Assembly: GCA_022750115.1 (NCBI GenBank)
Contig: JAKIWI010000006.1
Coordinates: 1-64,000, forward strand
DNA: 64,000 bases
From: Thermoplasmata archaeon
Lineage (GTDB): Archaea > Thermoplasmatota > Thermoplasmata > Lutacidiplasmatales > UBA184
Reading direction: 5' to 3'
The notes beneath the pieces are model-generated. The model searched no databases, was not told the DNA's origin, and worked only from the letters and a program-made list of their open reading frames with translations. Both the position numbers and the translations under genes were made by a program. The stretch's first letter is position 1. The number at the start of each line of letters is the position of its first letter. Positions 57,628-64,000 of the stretch are shown here, one piece after another.

Positions 57628-58167
57628 ATGGCGACGCCGAGCCCAAGCTCCGAACGCGTGACTCCAACGGCCGCGACGCCCGATACTCTCGCCGCGCTCG
57701 CGGGGCTGCTGCTCCTCGTCGATTTCGTGGTCGCCGTCGTCATGCTGGCGACCGACAAGAACCTCCAGACGAACTTTGGCGCCTCCTCGCCCTACTATGT
57801 GCACTGGTACGGCGTACTCGGCATCGCCGTCGTCACCCTGATCGGGGGGCTCGCCGTGCTGTCCTCGGCCTCGCCGAGCATGGCGGCCCGGATGCCTCGC
57901 GTGCGACCGTCGATGATGCTGTTCGCGGCGCTCGGCTGGTCGGTCCTGGTCGTCCTCGCGATGGTGGGCATCGTCGAGTCCTACTCCCAGGTCGGCTTCC
58001 CGTCCGCGAACGAGTTCGGGAAGTACCTGTTCGGGACGAGCGCCTATCCGGGGGCGCTCTCGTACATCCCGTGGCTCTACGATGCGATGCTCGCGCTGTT
58101 CGTGCTGACCGCCATCGTCGCGGCCGCGGCGGCGTGGCGCGCCCGCAAGATGGCACCGGCGGCCTGA
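57628..58167 (+). CDS. Four-TM membrane protein of unknown function
   Basis: Four strongly hydrophobic segments in 179 aa. Confidence 0.65.
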   Translation: MATPSPSSERVTPTAATPDTLAALAGLLLLVDFVVAVVMLATDKNLQTNFGASSPYYVHWYGVLGIAVVTLIGGLAVLSSASPSMAARMPRVRPSMMLFAALGWSVLVVLAMVGIVESYSQVGFPSANEFGKYLFGTSAYPGALSYIPWLYDAMLALFVLTAIVAAAAAWRARKMAPAA

Positions 58168-58213
58168 GGCGCTCGAACGTAGCCCTCAGAGGGGCGAGCG
58201 GGGCCCTCGGCCG

Positions 58214-60203
58214 TCAGCCGAGGATGGTGAGGGTACCGCCCGTCAAGTCCGCCACGAACAGGAGGTGCGCACGCCCGTCGTACATCGCCGCCGCCGGCCC
58301 CGATCCGACGGAAATCGTCGCCGTCACGTGGCCCGTGGCGGGATTGACCTCGCTCACGGTCGAGTTCCCCAGGTTCGTCACGAACAGCGCGCCGAGGCCG
58401 CGGGCGAACACGATCCCGTCGGGGGACGCCCCGACGGCGATCGTCGCCACGACGAGGTCGGTCGTGGTGTTGATCTCGCTGACATTGTTCGACCCCTCAT
58501 TGGCCACGAAGACTGCCCCAAGGGCCACATCGACCGCGATCGCGTCGGGAGCCGACCCGACCGGGACGCTGGCGACGACCGAGTTCGACGCGAGGTCGAT
58601 CACGCTGACGTTGTCCGAGAATCCGTTGGCGACGAACGCCTCACCGAGCGGCGCGTCGACGGCGACGGCCGAGGGATAGCCGCCGACACCGATCGTCGCG
58701 GTGACGGAGTCGTTGGAGTCCGCCACGACGGTCACGGTGCCCGAGAACCCCCCGGCGACAAGGACTTCGCCGAGCGAAGGCACGTACGCGACCCCGACGG
58801 GACTTCCGCTCGTGGGGATCGTCGCGACGACGGAGTCGGTGAAGTCGGAAATGACGCTGATGTTGCCGGTGACCCCGCTCGTCACGAACAGCTCGCCGCG
58901 TCCGCTGTCGTAGGCGATCCCGTCGGGGTTCCCGAGAAGGGGGATCGAGCCGACGATGCGGTCCGTCGCGGCCGAGATCACGGTGACGTTCTCCGTGTTG
59001 CACACGTAGAGCCGGTTCGTACCCCTGTCGTAGGTCAACGCGTCGGGCTGGTAGCCGAGGCCAACCGTCGCGACCGTGAGGTTCCGGGCGTTGGAGAACA
59101 CGCTGACGTTGTTCGACCCGGTGTTGACGACGAACATCCTCCCCGATGCGGGGTCGTAGGCGCCGCCCCACGGGTAGGTGCCCACCCCAAGCGTCGCCAC
59201 CACGCGAAGCTGCGGCACGCCGATCACCGACATGTTCCGCCCGAGGTAGCTCGAGACGTAGATGCGGTTCGTCCCCGAATCGTACACAATGCCGCCCGGA
59301 GAGGCGCCGACGGGGATCGTCGTGAGGACCACGTGCCGGACGCTCGAGATGACGCTGACCGTATTGCTCCCTTCGTTCGAGACGAACACGTCGCCCGTGC
59401 GCGGGTCGAACTCGGCGCACACCGGACCCGAGCCGACGGGAACCGTCGCAACCACGGTGTGGTTGGCGTCCGAAATTATGCTCACCGTGTCCGAGGCGGC
59501 GTTGACCACGTACACCTCGCCGGCGCGCGGGTCGAATGCCATCCCCCAGGCGAGGTGGCCAACGAGGATGCGCGTCACGACCCGGTTCGTGGAGTCCGAG
59601 ATGACGTCCACGTGGCTGGGACCTCCAAACCGGAAGCCGGCGGAGTCGACGAAGACCTGGCCGGTCCGGTTGTCGTACGCGAGCCCGTACGGGCTCGGTC
59701 CGGTGGAGATGGTCGCGACGACGTGGTTCGTCGTGTCGTTGATGACGACGACCTGGCTGGTGGACGTGCTGGAGACGAACACCTCTCCCTTTCCCGGGTC
59801 GTACGCGAGGAAGAGGCAGAAGCCTCCCACCGGGATGGTCGCGACCACCCGGTCCGTCGCCACCGAGATGACGCTGACGGTGTCCGTCCCGAGGTTTGCC
59901 GTGAACACCTCGTGCTTTGCGGAGTCGAACACCGCCGTGTAGGGTTCCGCGCTGTTCGGGACAGGGTGATTCCCCGGCTGGAGGGAGTCGGCCAGCAGGA
60001 CGAGCGTGGAACGCACCCCGATCGGTGCGGACGTCGCCCCGGCCAGGAAGAGGTCGCCTCCCGAGGGGGCCGTAGTACCGGCGAGTCGATTGAGCAAGCC
60101 TGCCGAACCCGCCGATGGCGAGTGGGCGACCACCGCGGTCCAGCCCGCCAGGATGGTCAGGGCCACGAGGACCAGAATGGAGAGGCGAGGTAGCTCCTGC
60201 ACT
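58214..60203 (-). CDS. Secreted YVTN beta-propeller protein with about 14 repeats
   Basis: N-terminal hydrophobic segment; successive repeats of the type VSVISxxTDxVVATIPVGxxPxGIAYDxxxGxVFVxN; GTG start at 60203. Confidence 0.92.
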
Positions 60204-60306
60204 GGCCTCGAGGGGTCAAGGGAAATCCGGGCGGTGGTACATAACCGTTGAACACAGTGCAGAAGGACGGCGCGGCGTCCCCGGTCGCGCGGGGCCGGCC
60301 GACGGT

Positions 60307-61023
60307 TCAGCGTTGGCGGTCGCGGTTCTGGCGGAACAGGGGCGCCACGAGCTCGCGAGTTTCGCGGTGGACGGCCGCGGGGGGACGGTTCGCGTCGACG
60401 CGCCGGAACCCGTAGCGGCGCTCCATGAAACCGAACTCCTCGCGCAGCAGCGACTGGTACCGGTAGAAACTCTCGAACCGGTCGCGGGAGAGGCAGAGGT
60501 CCATCCCGCTCTCCCAGTAGTCGAGGCTCCCGTACTTCGCGATGGCCCGGTGCAGCAGGATGTCGGTCTTCGCGTCGAGGAAGATCGTGAGATCCGGGAC
60601 GAGCGCGAAGCTGTAAAGGCGCTCGGCCCACGAACGCGTCGCGCCCCGCACGATCGCCCGCGCCATCAGGGTGTAGATGTACCGGTCGGCGAGGACCGTA
60701 CTGCCGGCCGAGAGCGAGGGGAGGATCTTGTTCTCAAGCTGGTCGCCGAAGTCCGCCGCGTAGAGGAGCGCGAGCGTCGTCGAGCTGAGCGTATTGCCCT
60801 TCTTCGCCTCCTCGATCTCCTGGCTCAAGAGGGTCGAGCGACGCAGACCGGTGTCGACGACCGGATGGCCCTCGACCTCGAGCCATTCCTTGAGGAGCTC
60901 GACCTCGGTCGTCCGTCCCGAACCGTCCGCGCCCTCGAGGACGATCAGGCGGCCGAGCACCGGCTCGCGGGGCATCCCCGGGAGGCGAGTGCCGTAGGTC
61001 CCGTACGTCCTAGTCTTCCGCAT
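60307..61023 (-). CDS. Divergent thymidylate kinase-like P-loop protein, Walker A Lys replaced by Arg
   Basis: LIVLEGADGSGRTTEVELLKEWLE; VLADRYIYTLMARA; LDYWESGMDLCLSRDRFESFYRYQ. Confidence 0.82.
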   Translation of the reverse strand: MRKTRTYGTYGTRLPGMPREPVLGRLIVLEGADGSGRTTEVELLKEWLEVEGHPVVDTGLRRSTLLSQEIEEAKKGNTLSSTTLALLYAADFGDQLENKILPSLSAGSTVLADRYIYTLMARAIVRGATRSWAERLYSFALVPDLTIFLDAKTDILLHRAIAKYGSLDYWESGMDLCLSRDRFESFYRYQSLLREEFGFMERRYGFRRVDANRPPAAVHRETRELVAPLFRQNRDRQR

Positions 61024-61750
61024 GCACGAGCGCCTCCGTCTTCGGGAAGCCGGTCATGAGGGGTCGGACCTCGCGCCGAACCTGGCCCAGCACCGTCTCG
61101 ACCGGTTTGTCGGCGTCGATCACGACGAACCGATCGATCGGCACCAGGCGCTCGTACTCGCGCTTCAGCCTCGCCTGGAACTTTTCGTAGCTCGCGATGA
61201 CGTCGTCCGCGAGCCCGAGGTCCATGCCGGCCTCGTAGTAGGAGATCTTCTGGCGGCTCGCGAGTTTCCGCCCGAGGCTCGTCGCGACCGGGACCCGGAA
61301 GTAGAACACCTTGTCCGGGCTCGGCGCGAAGCTGTACAGGTTCCGCACCCACTCCGGGTCGCAGCCGCGTGCCGCGTCGCGCACGAACGCCGTGTAGGTG
61401 TAGCGGTCGCAGACGACGACGTAGCCGGCGCGGAGCGGCGGCAGGATGTGCCGCTCGAGGCGGTCGGCGAAGTCGGTCGCGTGGAGGAGAGAGAACGTGG
61501 TGGGCGTGAGCAGATTCTTCTTCTTGCCACGGCGGATCGTCCCGCTGATCAGTTCCGACGAGTTCCATTCCGTGAAGAACACTCGGTAGCCGCGCGCCTG
61601 CAGCCATTTGACCAGCAGCCGGGCCTGGGTCGACTTGCCCGAGCCGTCCAATCCCTCGAAGACGATGAGGCGCCCGGCGAGGCGCGATCCCGGCGTCGTC
61701 CCCGGCGAGGGCATGCCGGGGTCGGCCGGCGGACCGGACCTACCGTCCAT
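61010..61750 (-). CDS. Thymidylate kinase-like P-loop kinase
   Basis: LIVFEGLDGSGKSTQARLLVKWLQ; VVVCDRYTYTAFVRDAARG; SYYEAGMDLGLADDVIASYEKFQ. Confidence 0.87.
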   Translation of the reverse strand: MDGRSGPPADPGMPSPGTTPGSRLAGRLIVFEGLDGSGKSTQARLLVKWLQARGYRVFFTEWNSSELISGTIRRGKKKNLLTPTTFSLLHATDFADRLERHILPPLRAGYVVVCDRYTYTAFVRDAARGCDPEWVRNLYSFAPSPDKVFYFRVPVATSLGRKLASRQKISYYEAGMDLGLADDVIASYEKFQARLKREYERLVPIDRFVVIDADKPVETVLGQVRREVRPLMTGFPKTEALVHAED

Positions 61751-63269
61751 CGAGTTCCACCTCCAAGCCCAGCGCGCGTCGCGTTGGCTTGCGGAGCCGC
61801 TGCACCGTGCGATCGGAGGGTCGGGCGCCGCGCCCGCTCTGGGGGCGAAGAACGAGACGATCGGTGCCGCGCGGGATCCACATCGCCGGTCGGGCACCGT
61901 CGAGGGCCTCCGCAAAGAAGACGAGGGCCCCGAGGCGGCGGGACGTCTCGAGGTCGTCGTCGTTGAGGATCCCGCGGAACGATACCTTCCAGGCGGCGGG
62001 GAACGGGTCGCCCTCGTGGAGGTAGGCCACGATGCTCGCGATCGCGACCTCGCGCTGCGTCAGGCCGTGGATCGCGGCGTGACGGAGGACGTAGGCGGAG
62101 TGTTTGGAATGCCGCCACGGGTCGATCGTCCAGCCCACATCGTGCATCCACGCGGCGACGCTCAGGGCGAGCCGCTCGCTCGCGCCCCAGCCGAAGCGCG
62201 GCGCGAGCGCCTCGAAGAGCTCGAGAGCAACGGTCCGCACCGCCTCGCCGTGGGGGAGCGAAAAGCCGAGGGCGTTCGCCTCCGCGGTGACCGACCTCCA
62301 CGCGAGCGTTTCGGAGGGGGCCGGGACCCGGACACCGGCATGCTCGAGCGCGATCCCCTCCCGGATCCCGGTCGCGCTGACGATGATCTCGGATGCGCCG
62401 GTGCGGCGCATCAGCGCGTCGACGACGACCACGCCCGCGCCGATGACGTCCGCGCGGTGACCGCCGACGCCCGGGATCCGGCGTCGCTCGTCGGCATCGA
62501 GCTCGAGCAGGAGGCGCTCGACGCGGGCAAGGGTCCGCCGGGTCAGAGGATATCCGTGGACGCGCTCGAGCGGGTAGTTCGTTACATCGACCGCGATCCG
62601 AGCGAGGCACCGGATCGTCCCACCGACGCCGAAGAGGCGACCACGCGTGGCACCGGCTCCGCGGAGTTTTGCGAGCTCCTCGCGCGCGTGACGCCGCAGC
62701 GCTTCGATCTCGCGGCCCTTCGGCGGGTCGTGCTCGAGGAACGCCGCCGTCAGTCGGAGGGCGCCGAGGGGAGCCGTGCCGGCGACGTCGACCAGGCCGC
62801 CCTTCGTGCGGACCGCCTGCAAGGAGCCGCCGCCCAGATCGACGATCGTGTCGGAGCGGAGGTCCCAGGCCCCCGCCACGCCGAGGTAGGCGTAGCGTGC
62901 CTCCTCCTCCCCCGTCAGGACGCGCAGATTGAACCCCGTCGCCGCGCGGACCCGGGCGACGAACTCGGCGCCGTTCGGCGCATCGCGCACGGCACTGGTG
63001 GCGACGGCGATCGCCGGCGGGTCACCCGCGGCGGCAAGCCGTCGGCGGAAACGGGCGAGCGACTCGATCCCGCGTCGGATCGCGCCATCGGAGAGCGACC
63101 GGTCCGGTCCTACGCCCTCGCCGAGACGGGGAACCTCTTTCGACTCGAAGGACGCGCGGAGCCCGCCGGCCGAAGTGACCTCGAACACGGCGAGGCGCGC
63201 CGTGTTGGAGCCGACGTCGACGACGGCGTACGGCCGACTCTCGCGGCCTTCGGACGCCTCGGACGGCAT
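61740..63269 (-). CDS. Ppx/GppA phosphatase with C-terminal HD-type domain
   Basis: AVVDVGSNTARLAVFEV, VATSAVRDAPN, GEEEARYAYLGV, TIVDLGGGSLQ, SATGIREGIAL, C-terminal AWMHDVGW...HSKHSAYVL. Confidence 0.93.
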   Translation of the reverse strand: MPSEASEGRESRPYAVVDVGSNTARLAVFEVTSAGGLRASFESKEVPRLGEGVGPDRSLSDGAIRRGIESLARFRRRLAAAGDPPAIAVATSAVRDAPNGAEFVARVRAATGFNLRVLTGEEEARYAYLGVAGAWDLRSDTIVDLGGGSLQAVRTKGGLVDVAGTAPLGALRLTAAFLEHDPPKGREIEALRRHAREELAKLRGAGATRGRLFGVGGTIRCLARIAVDVTNYPLERVHGYPLTRRTLARVERLLLELDADERRRIPGVGGHRADVIGAGVVVVDALMRRTGASEIIVSATGIREGIALEHAGVRVPAPSETLAWRSVTAEANALGFSLPHGEAVRTVALELFEALAPRFGWGASERLALSVAAWMHDVGWTIDPWRHSKHSAYVLRHAAIHGLTQREVAIASIVAYLHEGDPFPAAWKVSFRGILNDDDLETSRRLGALVFFAEALDGARPAMWIPRGTDRLVLRPQSGRGARPSDRTVQRLRKPTRRALGLEVELDGR

Positions 63270-63308
63270 CGAAGATGACCTAACGGAACGGTCGGGGTGA
63301 GCCGGGTC

Positions 63309-63977
63309 TTAACGGCTCGCCCCGCCTCCCCCGTCGGCGGCAGTCCGGACGAGCGAGGGGCCCTCGGCGAGCAGCTCGACCACGCCCTCGAACCGCTCGC
63401 GGTCGACCACGACGGCGATGCTCGAGAACCGAGCGCGCATCCGTTCGACGCCCTCCGCGACGACGGTGTCGCGCTGCGCCCGCAGCCGGCGCGAGCCAGC
63501 GCCGGGCTCGATGGTGCGACTCCACGCGAGGGCGAACGCGTCCGCGTCGGCCGCTGCGGGTGGCCGCTTTCCGGCGCTCCGTTCGCGCAGCGTCCGTCGG
63601 ACCAGTTCGAAGTAGCCGATCGAGCGCGCGAACATGGTCGAGTACTCGTCGTCCGAAGGGTCGAGCGCCGCGAGGGGGGCGTTGGTCGCGTCGGCCCACC
63701 GGATCGCGGCCAGGACCGACGGGTTGGGGACGCCGACGTCGCCATACCGGGCGAGCGCGCGGATCTCCGCCGCCTCGGTCGGGGCGAGCGGGACGACCGG
63801 CTCGGTGGCGGCGTCGACGAAGTACTCGCGAAGTCCCTTGAGCTCGTCCTCGGATACCGCGAGACCGACGGCGTTTGGTCGGACGGTCTCGAGCCGAGCC
63901 CGCAGCCGCTCGCCGTCGGCGACGAGCCCGCGGACCGGACCGAGGACGGTCACGCTGCCGACGGCCCGCTCGATCAA
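63309..63977 (-). CDS. Conserved-looking protein, function unclear (weak TraB/PrgY resemblance)
   Basis: 222 aa frame, no overlapping better ORF, same strand and spacing as the Ppx operon; SVTVLGPVRGLVADGERLRARLETVRPNAVGLAVSEDELKGLREYF. Confidence 0.45.
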   Translation of the reverse strand: MIERAVGSVTVLGPVRGLVADGERLRARLETVRPNAVGLAVSEDELKGLREYFVDAATEPVVPLAPTEAAEIRALARYGDVGVPNPSVLAAIRWADATNAPLAALDPSDDEYSTMFARSIGYFELVRRTLRERSAGKRPPAAADADAFALAWSRTIEPGAGSRRLRAQRDTVVAEGVERMRARFSSIAVVVDRERFEGVVELLAEGPSLVRTAADGGGGASR

Positions 63978-64000
63978 CCGGCCCCTCGCTCCTCGATCTC

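Noticed and set aside
1-64000. CRISPR arrays, IS elements, prophage, integrase near tRNAs
   Set aside because: No regularly spaced repeats, transposase or integrase motifs, and no duplicated tRNA 3' ends were seen; the three tRNAs show no flanking att-like repeats.

Overview
GC-rich, gene-dense archaeal chromosomal window. Gene content suggests a Thermoplasmatota-like euryarchaeon: archaeal MetK, isopentenyl phosphate kinase plus type 2 IPP isomerase, archaeal Elp3, NreA, aIF1, Trm1, UPF0200 kinase, archaeal GlyRS, and an intron-containing tRNA-Trp. Most of the window is housekeeping: isoprenoid, tRNA modification, molybdopterin (MoaA/MoeA), purine (PurQ), DNA repair (UvrB, Lhr, NreA), a BtuFCD-type ABC operon and an ABC-2 export operon. 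Several large secreted or surface proteins are interspersed (Asp-box propeller, YVTN double propeller, FN3 and Ig-like TM-anchored proteins with Pro/Gly/Ser tails). Three tRNAs are visible: Pro-CGG, Ala-TGC with G3:U70, and Trp-CCA with an 88-nt intron. I saw no CRISPR array, rRNA, transposase or prophage. The observations most worth following up are: (1) a GcvH-like/TusA-like fusion that lacks both the lipoyl lysine and the CPxP motif, next to a rhodanese; (2) a Ppx/GppA-HD gene in an operon with two divergent TMPK-like kinases, one with Walker-A Lys replaced by Arg; (3) two genes (type 2 IPP isomerase and Trm1) whose conserved N-termini have no ATG/GTG/TTG start; (4) a tRNA-Trp intron made of two GC hairpins with no recognisable C/D boxes. 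All family calls come from reading motifs in the translations; no database search was run.
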